Part shown: positions 33,179 to 42,938 of the stretch, piece after piece
Position numbering within the stretch: the stretch's first letter is position 1
How the letters are laid out: every line of letters starts with the position of its first letter
Assembly (NCBI RefSeq): GCF_003430825.1
Contig: NZ_CP024047.1
Coordinates: 2,542,001 to 2,606,000, forward strand
Origin: Natrarchaeobaculum sulfurireducens
GTDB taxonomy: Archaea > Halobacteriota > Halobacteria > Halobacteriales > Natrialbaceae
DNA length: 64,000 nt
Direction: 5' to 3'
Position numbers and translations under genes: made by a program
Notes under the pieces: generated by a model
Told to the model about the DNA's origin: nothing
Database searches by the model: none
Seen by the model: only the letters and a program-made list of their open reading frames with translations

Positions 33179-34513
33179 ATGGCTACCGACTCCGATGATC
33201 GGGTCTACTACGTGATCAGTGACCTCCACATCGGCGGCGACGAACAACTCGAGGAAGTCGAGTTTCTCGACGAGCTACTGGCCTTTCTCGAGCGACTGGA
33301 GACGACCGACGAGGACGCCGAACTGATCATCAATGGCGACGCCTTCGGGCTCTGGGAGTTCACGCGAGCCGATGGTATCGAGAAGTTCGACGTGCTCGAG
33401 GAGACGTATCCGGAGCTGTTCGAGCAGTTCCGGGCGACGGGTGAAAACGTGCCCATCACGCTAGTGCCGGGCAATCACGACCACGAACTCGCGGCGTACG
33501 ACGAGTACGTCGACCGGTTCGCAAAATACAACGTCGACCTCGTCCAGGAGCAGTCGATCACCCGGCCGGTCGGCGAGCAGGCGATCCACTTCGAGCACGG
33601 CAATCAGCAAGACCCCAACAACCGGATCGAAGAGTGGGGGGCTCGCTACGCGAGGCCGCTTGGATACTACTACAACACCCTCGTCACGAGCCGTGCGGGC
33701 CAGTTGTCAGACCGTGGACGGTACAACTGGATGAAAGACGTGCAGGCGGTGACGCCGACCGAACGAATGCCGGTCTGGCTCTTCTCGAAGTACTTCTACC
33801 GGGAGATGAACCCCCTGTTGCGGTACTCGCTGGTTCCGTTCCTGTTGTTGTTCAATATCAGCGTCATCCTGGTCGTCCTGTCGGGACTGCATCTGGCGGG
33901 GCTCTGGTCGCTGCCGGTTGAGTGGGCAGGATCGTTCTTCAGCCAGTTCGGACGGGCTGGGGCGGCGGCCTGGTTCTTGCTCACGGTGAACGTCTCCGTC
34001 GTCGGGCTGTTGATGCTCGTGGGAATTCCGCTGTATTTCATCCGTCGAGACGTCAGAAAGACGATCAACCGATTCGGCGTGTTCGAGACCGAACTTACGG
34101 TCGACCCGATCGCGTCCTACGAGGAGGCCGCCCGTGAGATCTTCGCATCGGAACCGGAGACGACGATCTTCTGTTTCGGCCACACGCACCGACCGACGAT
34201 TCAGGAGGTCGACGGCGGATTGCTGGTCAATAGCGGCACCTGGCTGAAACGTCTCCACCGCCGAGACGGGATCATCGGCCTGTTGCCGCCGGTGTTTTAT
34301 CCTTCGTACCAGCTGGCCGTCGTTCGTATCGCCGAGGAGCCGTCGGGCGTTGCCGTCGAGTTCGAGCAGATCACGAAGCCCAGTCCGGCGACGGAGGAGC
34401 TAACGCGCACCGAGCGATTTTTCACCGTCGGTCGGGATCCCGAACCCGAACTGCCCGACCGACACGTCGTCGAGGCCACCGAGACGGTCGCGACGCCGAC
34501 ACCGAGTGATTGA
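33179..34513 (+). CDS. Membrane-inserted metallophosphoesterase
   Basis: A 444-residue calcineurin-like phosphoesterase. Motifs in order are SDLHIGG (Asp15, His17), NGDAFGLWE, GNHDHE, EHGNQQDP, and after a long insertion FGHTHRP (near 337). The insertion (about residues 215-290) contains two membrane helices, so the catalytic domain is anchored in the middle rather than at an end. The fold is used for nucleotides, lipids and diadenosine substrates, and the substrate here is unknown. The ABC transporter genes follow in the same direction after about 100 bases. Confidence 0.85.
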   Translation: MATDSDDRVYYVISDLHIGGDEQLEEVEFLDELLAFLERLETTDEDAELIINGDAFGLWEFTRADGIEKFDVLEETYPELFEQFRATGENVPITLVPGNHDHELAAYDEYVDRFAKYNVDLVQEQSITRPVGEQAIHFEHGNQQDPNNRIEEWGARYARPLGYYYNTLVTSRAGQLSDRGRYNWMKDVQAVTPTERMPVWLFSKYFYREMNPLLRYSLVPFLLLFNISVILVVLSGLHLAGLWSLPVEWAGSFFSQFGRAGAAAWFLLTVNVSVVGLLMLVGIPLYFIRRDVRKTINRFGVFETELTVDPIASYEEAAREIFASEPETTIFCFGHTHRPTIQEVDGGLLVNSGTWLKRLHRRDGIIGLLPPVFYPSYQLAVVRIAEEPSGVAVEFEQITKPSPATEELTRTERFFTVGRDPEPELPDRHVVEATETVATPTPSD

Positions 34514-34611
34514 CCGACCGACTCGAGCCGGACTCGAGCGGCTGGAAGCCGGCGTCGGGTCGACGAGACCGAATCGAACCCCTTACCCGCAACCGGTCGA
34601 TACCACCCTGC

Positions 34612-35616
34612 ATGAAAGCCGTAGTCGACGCGACGGACCTCGAGAAGACCTACGGCGAGACGGTTGCGCTGTCGGGGGCGTCGTTATCCGTCGAGCGTGG
34701 CGAGGTGTTCGCGCTCATCGGCCCGAACGGGGCTGGCAAGACGACGCTCGTGCGTGCGCTCACGGGGACGACCACACCCGACGCCGGGACGGTCAAGATC
34801 CTCGGTGAGTCGCCGACTGCTGTCGACCGGGCCACACTCGGCGTCCTCCCCCAGGACTTCTCGCCGCCGGATAGACTCACCGCCCGCGAACTCGTCGTCT
34901 ACTATGCGGGGCTGTACGACGATCCTCGCGATCCGGACGACGTGCTCGCCGACGTCGGCGTTGTCGACGCCGAAGACACCTGGTACGAGAACCTCTCGGG
35001 TGGCCAGCAGCGTCGCGTCTGCGTCGGCTCGACGCTGGTCAATGACCCCGACGTGCTCTTTCTCGACGAACCGACGACGGGAATCGACCCCGCGGGTCGG
35101 CGAACGGTCTGGCGGCTCATCGAAGAGCTCGCCGCCGCCGGGACGACCGTCCTCCTGACCACACACGATATGGCCGAGGCCGAACGGCTGGCCGACCGCG
35201 TCGGCTTGCTCGCCGACGGCTCGATCGTCGCGGAAGGCACCCCGAAATCGCTCGTCGCCGAATACGGCGGCTCGAGCCGACTCACGATCGAAACCGACGC
35301 CGAGCCGGCTGCTTTCGCCCCCCTCGAGTACCCCACCGAACGAGTCGCCCGGAGCCACGTCGCTGGGGCCTCGAGCGGCCAGAGCGCGGTCGTGGTTCGC
35401 GACGTCCCGCCGGCCGAGATCGGAGGCGTCGTCGACTTCCTCGAGCAACACGACCTCGAGTACACCGGCCTCTCGTGGGCCGAACCAGATCTCGAGGACG
35501 TTTACCTCACGCTGGCGGACGAGACGGAACTCGAGCGAACGAATCGACTCGGTGAGCCAGCCGGTGGGGAGGCTGCACCTGCAGAAGACGCCGTGAGGCC
35601 GGGTGAGACGACGTGA
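34612..35616 (+). CDS. ABC transporter ATP-binding subunit
   Basis: A 334-residue ABC ATPase from ATG 34612; the upstream continuation of the frame overlaps the previous gene and is not domain sequence. Walker A is GPNGAGKTT (near 39), the signature is LSGGQQRR (near 129), Walker B is VLFLDEPTTG (near 150) and the switch His is in TTHDM. The final 100 residues form the acidic C-terminal domain common in drug/lipid exporter ATPases. Its stop overlaps the permease start by four bases (GTGA), so the two are translationally coupled. Confidence 0.93.
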   Translation: MKAVVDATDLEKTYGETVALSGASLSVERGEVFALIGPNGAGKTTLVRALTGTTTPDAGTVKILGESPTAVDRATLGVLPQDFSPPDRLTARELVVYYAGLYDDPRDPDDVLADVGVVDAEDTWYENLSGGQQRRVCVGSTLVNDPDVLFLDEPTTGIDPAGRRTVWRLIEELAAAGTTVLLTTHDMAEAERLADRVGLLADGSIVAEGTPKSLVAEYGGSSRLTIETDAEPAAFAPLEYPTERVARSHVAGASSGQSAVVVRDVPPAEIGGVVDFLEQHDLEYTGLSWAEPDLEDVYLTLADETELERTNRLGEPAGGEAAPAEDAVRPGETT

Positions 35617-36386
35617 GCCGACTCGGTCGCGTTCGGTCGGAGGCCACCGCCGGCTGGCGGTCGTTCGTTCGCCGTCGGACGGCAGTCTTCTTTACGTTCT
35701 TCTTCCCCGTGATCCTGATCGTCATCTTCGGTGCGCTCGTTCGGACCGACCCCACGGGCGAGGGGCTGTTTGCGGAGTCACCGGCGTACTACGTTCCCGG
35801 CTATCTCGCTACCGTCGTCCTCTTTACGCCACTGTCGCGGATGGGCAGCGAGGTCGCCCGCCACCGCGAGGGTAACCGGTTCGAGAAGCTCGCGACGACG
35901 CCACTGTCACGCGCTGAATGGCTCGTCTCCCAGACGATCGTCAACGCCGTCATCATCGCCCTCGCAGGACTGTTGATCCTCGTGATGGTCGTCGCGCTCA
36001 CGGGCGCCCAGATCGTTTACTCGCCGTGGCTCGTGCCGTACGTCCTCGTCGGCGTGATCTGTTTCTGTGGCATCGGGACGATGCTCGGCAGTTACACCGA
36101 CTCACGCGATGGTGCAATCGCTGCTAGCAACGCGATCGCGTTCCCGTTGCTCTTTCTCTCCGAGACGTTCGTCACCCTCGAGCAGCTCCCCGACTGGTTC
36201 GAGCCACTCGTGAACCTCTCGCCGCTGACGTACTTCGCTCGTGGCGTTCGGGCGGCCACCTACCCCGAAGCCGGCACGCCTGCCGTCGCGGGCGTCGATC
36301 CCGTCCTGGCGAACATCGTGATTCTCGCCGCGGTCGCGGTCGTCACGTTCGCACTCGGGGCTCGATCGATTCCTCGAACGGACTGA
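35613..36386 (+). CDS. ABC-2 type permease
   Basis: A 257-residue membrane protein with six helices and an ABC-2 export layout: an N-terminal cytoplasmic helix (SEATAGWRSFVRRRTAVF), a first membrane helix at about 30-50, a conserved extracytoplasmic segment between helices and the family-typical FLSETFVTLEQLPDWFEPLV motif (near 185) before the last helix. GTG start, overlapping the ATPase gene by four bases. It exports an unknown compound. It is convergent with the large histidine kinase gene, ending 47 bases from its stop. Confidence 0.93.
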   Translation: MSRLGRVRSEATAGWRSFVRRRTAVFFTFFFPVILIVIFGALVRTDPTGEGLFAESPAYYVPGYLATVVLFTPLSRMGSEVARHREGNRFEKLATTPLSRAEWLVSQTIVNAVIIALAGLLILVMVVALTGAQIVYSPWLVPYVLVGVICFCGIGTMLGSYTDSRDGAIAASNAIAFPLLFLSETFVTLEQLPDWFEPLVNLSPLTYFARGVRAATYPEAGTPAVAGVDPVLANIVILAAVAVVTFALGARSIPRTD

Positions 36387-36433
36387 TCCCGCTGGCCGAG
36401 TTCTCGGCCATCGACAGTTGCGTCTCGGCGCGA

Positions 36434-39400
36434 TCAGGGGCCGTTTGCCGTCTCAGCTGCCGGAAGGGTGAACGAGAACGTCGCGCCCTCGCCGGGTTCT
36501 GTATCGACCCAGATCTCGCCACCGTGGCGTTCGACGATTCGCTGACACAGCGCCAGGCCGATTCCACTGCCAGGGTGTTCGTCGACGGCGTGTAACCGGT
36601 TGAACAGGCCGAAGATGCGGTCGGCGTCGTCAGGGTCGATGCCGATTCCCTCGTCCGCGACCGAGATGACCCACTGTTCTCCTGCCTGCTGAGACGAAAT
36701 CTCGATTCGAGGCGGCTCGTCGCCAGCGTACTCGATGGCATTCGACAGCAGGTTCTGGAACACCTGGCGCACCTGGTTGCCGTCACCGTCGACGCGAGGC
36801 AGCGACTCCGCCGTGATCTCGGCGCCGGAGGCACCCATCTGAAGTTCGAGATCCCGGCGGACGTCCGCAAGGATGTCGTCGAGCTCGAGCGGCTCGAGTG
36901 GCTCACCCTGCGTTTCGACCCTGGAGAACTCGAGCAGGCCGTCGATCATCTCGCGCATCCGATCGGCACCGTCGACGGCGTACTCGATGAACTCGCTTGC
37001 ATCCTCGTCCAGCTCGTCTCCATACCGACGCTCGACCAGGGTGAGATAGCTCGAGACCATCCGTAAGGGCTCCTGGAGGTCGTGTGAAGCGGCGTAGGCG
37101 AACTGTTCGAGGCGTTCGTTCGACGTCTCGAGTTTTCGCTGGTACTCGACGCGGTCGGAGACGTCCTGGATCATGAGCATTCCGGCGAACACCGACCCCC
37201 GGTCGTCGCGGACCGGAAGCGTGTAAACGTGGAGCTGTCGCCCGTCGTACTCGAACTCGAACGAGTCCGACTCACCGGTGAGTGCCGCGCGGAATCTCGG
37301 CTCGAGTTCGGCGACGACGTCGTCGGGATATCGCTCGAAGATCGAGGTATCGACGAGCTCGGCCGGAGAAACGCCGCGGTCGTCGAGCAGTTCGCCGCCG
37401 ACGAGGGTGTACCGCAACTCGTCGTCGAAGAGGCCAACGGCGCCGTTCGGAAAGTGTTCGACGAGCGTCCGGTAGCGCCGCTCGCTTTCTTCGAGCTGTC
37501 TTTCTCGTTCTTTTCGTTCGGTGACGTCCCTGACGACACCGATCCGCCGGCGTTCGCCGGATTCGTCGTCGACGTGTCCGGCCAGCGTCGCTTCGACCGC
37601 GACCCGGTCGCCCTCGACGGTCTCGATCTCGGCGTCGAGTGTGGCCTCGCTCGGCTCGTCGACAAGCGCTCGAGCGCGGCCGATGGCCGCCTCGTCGGCC
37701 ACCAGCGTCGCAGACGAGCCGAGCAGTTCCGCGCGTTCGTAGCCGGTCAACTCCGTGTAGGCGCGGTTGACCATCGTAAATCGGCCGTCGTCGTCGACGA
37801 TGTAGATCCCGTCGTCGACCGTTTCGACGATCGTCCGGTACTTTTCGAGCGTCCGCTCGCGTTCTTTGCGCTCGGTCACGTCGGCGTCGATCCCGACGAT
37901 TCGCTCGACGCGGCCCTCTTCGTCGGTGACGGCGACCGCACTGGCGTGGATCCACCGTGTCTCGCCGTCAGGACCGACGACGCGGAACTCCTCGTCGTAC
38001 TCGCAGTCGGGGAGTTCGAGGTAGGCCTCGCGGACCCGGTCGCGGTCGTCCGGGTGGACTATCTCGAGCCACGAGAGGCCATCCTCGTATAGCGACTCGC
38101 GGTTCTTTCCGTAGACGGCTTCGTAGGCGGGGTTGACGTAGGCGTACGACGACGGGTCGGCGTCGGCTAGCCAGACGACCTCGTCCAGGTGTTCAGCGAG
38201 CGTCCGGAAGCGCTCTTCGCTCTCGCGAAGGGTCGCCTCCATCTCCCTGCGGTCGGTGACGTCCCGGAAATACACCGACAGTCCGCTCTCGGAGGGGTAG
38301 GCGGTTACCTCGAGCCAGCCGCCGACGACTGGCGAGTACTCCTCGAAGGTGACCGTCTCCTGGCTGTCCATCGCCCGGCGGTACTCCCGGTCGAACCGCG
38401 AGTCGACGGCACTTGGAAACACCTCCCAGACGTTCTCTCCGACCAGGGTGCCGTCATCGTCGCCTAGCAACTCCGCTGCGTGGTCGTTGATGTAGGTGAA
38501 GTTCCAGTCCGTATCGAGTCCGTGGATTGCGTCCGTCACTCGTTCGAGCGTCGTCTCGAGGTCGCTCTCGAGGCGCTTTCGCTCGGTGATGTCTTTGAGC
38601 GCGTACACCGCACCGTCGAAGGCGCCGTCTGTGTCGAACAGTGGCGCACAGTGGGCCGAGAGCCACACCCTCGTGCCATCGGGCTGTTCGATGCCAAGCA
38701 CCTCGTCGTATACCGGCTCGCCGGTCTCCGAGACGGTCGTAAACGGCAAGTCAGCGCCCGCCAACGACTCGCCGTCCTCGTCGATGAGTTCCCAGCGGTC
38801 GTCGTCGTGGGTGTACGTCCTGAGTTCCTCGAGCGAGCGACCGAACAGGTCTTCGGCTTTCTCATTTGCGTAGACGTTCACCCCGTCGGCATCGATCAAC
38901 GTGATGCCGACCGGACTGGTCTCGAGGATCCGGTCTTTCAGCGTGCGTTCGGCCTCGAGTTCTCTCCTGAGCCGGGTTCGCTCGGTGACGTCGCGGATAA
39001 CGCCGATCCGTTTCGCCCCCTCGGCGTCAGTTGGGACGAGCGTAAAACGATTTTCGACCGTTCGGTATCTCCCAGCTCCCTCGAGGATCGTCTCTTCGAA
39101 CACCGGACTCGTCGATCCCACCGTAGATTCACGCTGTTCGGCTTCGATCGACGCGAACTCCTCGCCGTAGACGAGAGACGCGTGACTGCCCAGAAGCTCC
39201 TCGCGAGAGAGTTGCGTTAGTTCGACGAACGCATCGTTCACCAGTTCGAACCGGCGATCCTCGTCGAGGACGTAGATGCCGTCGTGAACCGTCTCGACGG
39301 CCGTTTCGTAGCGCTCGAGTTCTCGTTTCCGGGCCACCCGCTCGGTAATGTCTTCGATCGCGAACACGACGGCGTCGATGGCTCCGGACTCGTCGAACAG

Positions 39401-40252
39401 CGGCGCGCCGTTGACCGAGATCCAGACGCGCTCGCCGTCGGGCCGCAAGACGCCGCTACGCTGGTCATACAGCGGCCCGCCGGTCTCGAGAATTCGTAGA
39501 AACGGCAGCGACTCGCGCTCGAGCGGGGTTCCGTCGAGGGTGATCTCGTCCCACTCGGGATTGTCGAAACTGAGTTCGTCGATCCGTTCTCGTGAGCGGG
39601 CGAAGAGTTCCTCGGCTCGGTCGTTGGCGAATCGCAACTTTCCGTCGCGGTCGACGATCGTGATCCCGATCGGGCTCGTTTCGACGATCGTCTCCGTGAG
39701 CGTAGCCTCAGCGTCGTGACGGCGATTAGCACGGTCGCGCTCGATGGCCAACGTGAGGCTGTTCGCCACGTTCTGGACGAACGCGACCGTCTCTGCGTCG
39801 AACGACTGTCTCGCGCTCGCGTGGGTGGCGAGGACACCCCAGGGGTCGGCTGGCGGTCCGACGAGGACGGCGATTCCACTCGCGACGCGTCGCTCGAGAA
39901 ACGCTGGCCCGTCGACCCGATCGTCGGCATCCAGATCGGTGACGACAACGGATTTCGCCCGCTCGAGAGCGACACCGGCCAAGGTGTCAGGATCTGCGGG
40001 CACCGTCGCCCCCACGCGACACTCGTCACAGCCGTCGCCGCCCTGCAGCCGAAACCCCTCGTCGTCCGACCGTGCCTCGAGAAGCGTACACGAATCCGTC
40101 TCGAGCGACGCCGCCACGGCAGCCGTTGCGTCACGGAAGAGCGACTCGAGGTCGTCGCACTCGAGGGCTCGCGTCCCGAGATCCGCGACGACTCGTTGCC
40201 GGCCCGGCTGTCCCGCCCGGTCGCCGTTGGCCCCGCAGGGCGTAGAGGTCAT
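36434..40252 (-). CDS. GAF-PAS(x7) sensor histidine kinase
   Basis: A 1272-residue soluble kinase. A GAF domain (about 25-175, including a CDEC cysteine pair) is followed by seven PAS domains (starting near 185, 306, 430, 556, 672, 796 and 916), each ending with a DITER, DVTER, DVTDR or DVSDR coupling motif. The HisKA segment has the phospho-histidine in AASHDLQEPLRM (His near 1055), and the ATPase domain ends in GSGIGLALC. PAS1/PAS3 and PAS2/PAS6 are clear sibling pairs, so the array grew by internal duplication. No receiver is fused or adjacent; the output is unknown. Confidence 0.92.
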   Translation of the reverse strand: MTSTPCGANGDRAGQPGRQRVVADLGTRALECDDLESLFRDATAAVAASLETDSCTLLEARSDDEGFRLQGGDGCDECRVGATVPADPDTLAGVALERAKSVVVTDLDADDRVDGPAFLERRVASGIAVLVGPPADPWGVLATHASARQSFDAETVAFVQNVANSLTLAIERDRANRRHDAEATLTETIVETSPIGITIVDRDGKLRFANDRAEELFARSRERIDELSFDNPEWDEITLDGTPLERESLPFLRILETGGPLYDQRSGVLRPDGERVWISVNGAPLFDESGAIDAVVFAIEDITERVARKRELERYETAVETVHDGIYVLDEDRRFELVNDAFVELTQLSREELLGSHASLVYGEEFASIEAEQRESTVGSTSPVFEETILEGAGRYRTVENRFTLVPTDAEGAKRIGVIRDVTERTRLRRELEAERTLKDRILETSPVGITLIDADGVNVYANEKAEDLFGRSLEELRTYTHDDDRWELIDEDGESLAGADLPFTTVSETGEPVYDEVLGIEQPDGTRVWLSAHCAPLFDTDGAFDGAVYALKDITERKRLESDLETTLERVTDAIHGLDTDWNFTYINDHAAELLGDDDGTLVGENVWEVFPSAVDSRFDREYRRAMDSQETVTFEEYSPVVGGWLEVTAYPSESGLSVYFRDVTDRREMEATLRESEERFRTLAEHLDEVVWLADADPSSYAYVNPAYEAVYGKNRESLYEDGLSWLEIVHPDDRDRVREAYLELPDCEYDEEFRVVGPDGETRWIHASAVAVTDEEGRVERIVGIDADVTERKERERTLEKYRTIVETVDDGIYIVDDDGRFTMVNRAYTELTGYERAELLGSSATLVADEAAIGRARALVDEPSEATLDAEIETVEGDRVAVEATLAGHVDDESGERRRIGVVRDVTERKERERQLEESERRYRTLVEHFPNGAVGLFDDELRYTLVGGELLDDRGVSPAELVDTSIFERYPDDVVAELEPRFRAALTGESDSFEFEYDGRQLHVYTLPVRDDRGSVFAGMLMIQDVSDRVEYQRKLETSNERLEQFAYAASHDLQEPLRMVSSYLTLVERRYGDELDEDASEFIEYAVDGADRMREMIDGLLEFSRVETQGEPLEPLELDDILADVRRDLELQMGASGAEITAESLPRVDGDGNQVRQVFQNLLSNAIEYAGDEPPRIEISSQQAGEQWVISVADEGIGIDPDDADRIFGLFNRLHAVDEHPGSGIGLALCQRIVERHGGEIWVDTEPGEGATFSFTLPAAETANGP

Positions 40253-40348
40253 GGTAACCCTCTAGTCGCCAGAAGCGGCTAAAGGGTTTCTGCGCTCGGG
40301 GCCTATTCCACCCCGAACGTTTTGCCAGTGTCCGTGGGAACCACCCAT

Positions 40349-41605
40349 ATGAGCAGCACAGACCCTCGAGGGTTACAGACGTTTCCCGCCGAACTCGAGT
40401 CGCGTTCGGCCTGGCTCGAGCCGTTCGACTGGTATCGCGAGATGCGTGCGAACGCACCGGTCCGGTACGACCCGACGCGACGAACCTGGGACGTCTTCCG
40501 CTACGAGGACGTCAAGCGAGTGCTCGACGACGACGGGACCTTTTCGGTCGATCCGCGCCGGGCCGACGACTACGTCGAGCCCGAACGGGCGGAGGAGACG
40601 CTCATCTTCGAGACGATGCTCTTTACCGACCCGCCGAGCCACGGCGACCTGCGCGGCGTCGTCGACGACGCGTTCGAGCCACGCGCGCTCGGCGACCTCG
40701 AGCCTCGCATTCGCGACCTCGCCGGCGACCTCCTCGAGCGTGCGGACGCCCTCGGTGGCCCGGACGACGAGCTGGACGTCGTCGACGCGTTCGCCTACCC
40801 GTTGCCAGTGATCGTTATCGCCGAACTGCTCGGGATCCCACCGAGCGATCGGGACCGGTTCAAAACCTGGTCAGATACGCTCGTCGAGGCCACGAGTGCC
40901 GACGACGGGGACGAGACCGCCGAGTACCACGAGCGCCAGCAACAGGCGCAGATGGAGATGGCGACGTACTTCCTCGAGGCCCTCGAGGACCGACGCGAGT
41001 CGCCTCGGGACGATTTGTTGACTCAGATCGCAACCGGCGAACTCGAGGATGGGAGCCGACTCTCTCAGGAGGAAGCGCTCGGGACGTGCATCCTGTTGCT
41101 CATCGCGGGCAACATCACGACGACGAACCTCATCACGAACGCCATCCGGTGTTTCGTCGACGACGTCGACGGCGACGGCGACGTTCTCGAGGAGCTTCGA
41201 GACGACGAGCGCGCGTTACGGACGGCCCTCGAGGAGGCCCTACGCTACCGTTCGCCGGTCCAGGCGATGGGACGCGTCGCCACCGAGGACGTCACCGTCG
41301 GCGGCGAGGTAATCGAATCCGGCGACCGCGTGATCGCCTGGCTCGGGTCGGCGAACCGCGACGAGCGGCAGTTCGACGACGCCGACACGTTCGTCCCCGA
41401 CCGAACACCCAACCAGCACCTCGGGTTCGGCCACGGGACCCACTACTGTCTGGGCGCGCCGCTCGCCCGCCTCGAGGCGAACGTGGCGTTCGAGGAACTG
41501 CTGGCCCGAACGTCGTCGATCGACCTCGTCGACGTCGACCTCGAGCCGACACGTAGTTCCTTCGTCTACGGCGTCGAGTCGTTGCCGATCCGCTACGAAC
41601 GCTGA
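40349..41605 (+). CDS. Cytochrome P450
   Basis: A 418-residue bacterial-class P450 from ATG 40349. The oxygen-activating I-helix has AGNITTTN (near 252), the ExxR structural motif is in EALRYRSP (near 299), and the heme-binding loop is FGHGTHYCLGAPLARLE with the axial Cys near 366. Residues of the PERF-like region precede it. The substrate is unknown, and no ferredoxin or reductase gene is next to it. It is divergent from the GAF-PAS kinase and its end overlaps the end of the convergent flavin-type protein by 13 bases. Confidence 0.94.
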   Translation: MSSTDPRGLQTFPAELESRSAWLEPFDWYREMRANAPVRYDPTRRTWDVFRYEDVKRVLDDDGTFSVDPRRADDYVEPERAEETLIFETMLFTDPPSHGDLRGVVDDAFEPRALGDLEPRIRDLAGDLLERADALGGPDDELDVVDAFAYPLPVIVIAELLGIPPSDRDRFKTWSDTLVEATSADDGDETAEYHERQQQAQMEMATYFLEALEDRRESPRDDLLTQIATGELEDGSRLSQEEALGTCILLLIAGNITTTNLITNAIRCFVDDVDGDGDVLEELRDDERALRTALEEALRYRSPVQAMGRVATEDVTVGGEVIESGDRVIAWLGSANRDERQFDDADTFVPDRTPNQHLGFGHGTHYCLGAPLARLEANVAFEELLARTSSIDLVDVDLEPTRSSFVYGVESLPIRYER

Positions 41606-42150
41606 TCGTCGTCGACATCGCCCATCCGGCTCGCATAATCCCAGCCGTAGACGACGGCCGGCTCGAGCGTCAGCGTCACCTCCTCGCGTTCCGGGGCGAG
41701 CAACGTCGTCGCGAGCTGTGAGTCCGTCCCACCGAGATAACGCTCGAGTAGATCCCGAAGCGTCTCCTTCTCTGGATCGGGCTCGATCGAGACCGTCCCG
41801 CGGCCCCTGACGCCCGCATACGGCGGCTGGTTCGTCGACACCTCGAACGCCGCGTTCGGATCGGACTCGAGAAACGAGACGACGTCCGCGCTCGCCGAGG
41901 TGGCACACTGGAGCCGCCAGTTGTCGGCCGTCGCCCCATTGGCTGTCGCTTCGTCGCCCGTCGATCCGCCAGCCGCCGCTTTGTTGCCCGTCGATTCGTC
42001 GTCCACCGCTTCGGCTGTGACGAGCCGAAACCACAGCGAACACATCCAGAGGTTGTCCTGTGGCGTTCGACACGCAAGTCGAATCGGGATCGCCGTTTGC
42101 TCGAGGAACGCCGCCAGGTCGGCCGACGAGAGTTGTCCTCGCACGTACAT
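41593..42150 (-). CDS. Pyridoxamine-5'-phosphate oxidase-like FMN-binding protein with repeat insertion
   Basis: A 185-residue split-barrel protein. The N-terminal strand pattern (LRLACRTPQDNLWMCSLWF-like) and the later STNQPPYAGVRGRGTVSIE segment are PPOX-type. Between them, residues about 52-75 are an Ala/Gly/Thr-rich insertion with a ten-residue tandem repeat (STGNKAAAGG, STGDEATANG), which is longer than expected for the loop joining two strands. Flavin or heme binding is typical, but the substrate is unknown. The last 13 bases overlap the P450 gene on the other strand. Confidence 0.75.
   Translation of the reverse strand: MYVRGQLSSADLAAFLEQTAIPIRLACRTPQDNLWMCSLWFRLVTAEAVDDESTGNKAAAGGSTGDEATANGATADNWRLQCATSASADVVSFLESDPNAAFEVSTNQPPYAGVRGRGTVSIEPDPEKETLRDLLERYLGGTDSQLATTLLAPEREEVTLTLEPAVVYGWDYASRMGDVDDDQRS
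41938..41997 (-). repeat. 30-bp tandem repeat within the PPOX-like gene
   Basis: Two imperfect 30-base units encode the ten-residue repeat in the barrel loop. The coordinates are approximate to within a few bases. Confidence 0.55.
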
Positions 42151-42245
42151 ACCCGATCTGAGGGCGCCAGCCGTAAAATACCAGCAGCGTCGTCGCGTCT
42201 CCCCAAAGACGGCCTATCGGACCGACTCGCGTCAGTCTCGAGTCG

Positions 42246-42845
42246 CTAGAACATCGGCACGAGCATCCCGAACTCGTAGCTGTAGATGTGATTGAGCATG
42301 AGGTAAGTGACGATCCCGAGGACGAGACTCAACAGCCACGAGGCGGCTGCGATCTGACCGACGCGGGCGTGGGCAGTCCGACGCAGTTCCGCAGGCGTGT
42401 GCGTGAGTCCGAGGATCAACGCATAGAGGACGACCGGCACGGCGACGATCGAGAGGATGATATGGATCGCCAACATGATCAGATAGGCGTAGTAGACTGT
42501 GTCGGGCCCGACGAATAGCTTGTCGCCGCCGCCGCCGACCCGGACCAGGTAGACGACCAGGAACAGCAGAATCGTCGCGAACGCGCCGATCATCGCGGCG
42601 CGATGTTTCTCGATCTGCTCGGTTCGGATCCAGTACCAGCCGAGGACGATCAACACCGTCGTCGCGAGGTTGATGACGGCGATCGCGTGTGTCAGGACGT
42701 TCACCTGCGCGTTCGTGAGGTCCGGATAGATCGGAAGGTCGAGCAGGAACGTCCCGATCACCAGTCCATAGCCGACGACCGTCAGAAAGAGCGTGACGCC
42801 GATCGGTCGTTCTCGAAGCCGTCGTCTCGCTGCCACGGTTGCCAT
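42246..42845 (-). CDS. DUF420 membrane protein (CtaM-like)
   Basis: A 199-residue protein with five membrane helices. Features of the DUF420 family include the HAIAVINLATTVLIVLGWYWI helix (near 54-75), an EKHRAAMIGAF turn with a conserved His, and a later YYAYLIMLAIHIILSI helix with a His. Family members act in heme or copper delivery to terminal oxidases (CtaM in Bacillus), consistent with the ctaB and DsbA-like genes 13 kb away. Nothing recognisable lies in the flanking gaps. Confidence 0.85.
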   Translation of the reverse strand: MATVAARRRLRERPIGVTLFLTVVGYGLVIGTFLLDLPIYPDLTNAQVNVLTHAIAVINLATTVLIVLGWYWIRTEQIEKHRAAMIGAFATILLFLVVYLVRVGGGGDKLFVGPDTVYYAYLIMLAIHIILSIVAVPVVLYALILGLTHTPAELRRTAHARVGQIAAASWLLSLVLGIVTYLMLNHIYSYEFGMLVPMF

Positions 42846-42938
42846 TATCGGCCGTTAGGAGAGGCCCCGTATCTGTCTTGCTGTTCTGATCTTCCCGATC
42901 GCGTCCAGAACCCTGCGATACCTCTTCCGCGAGCCGGC

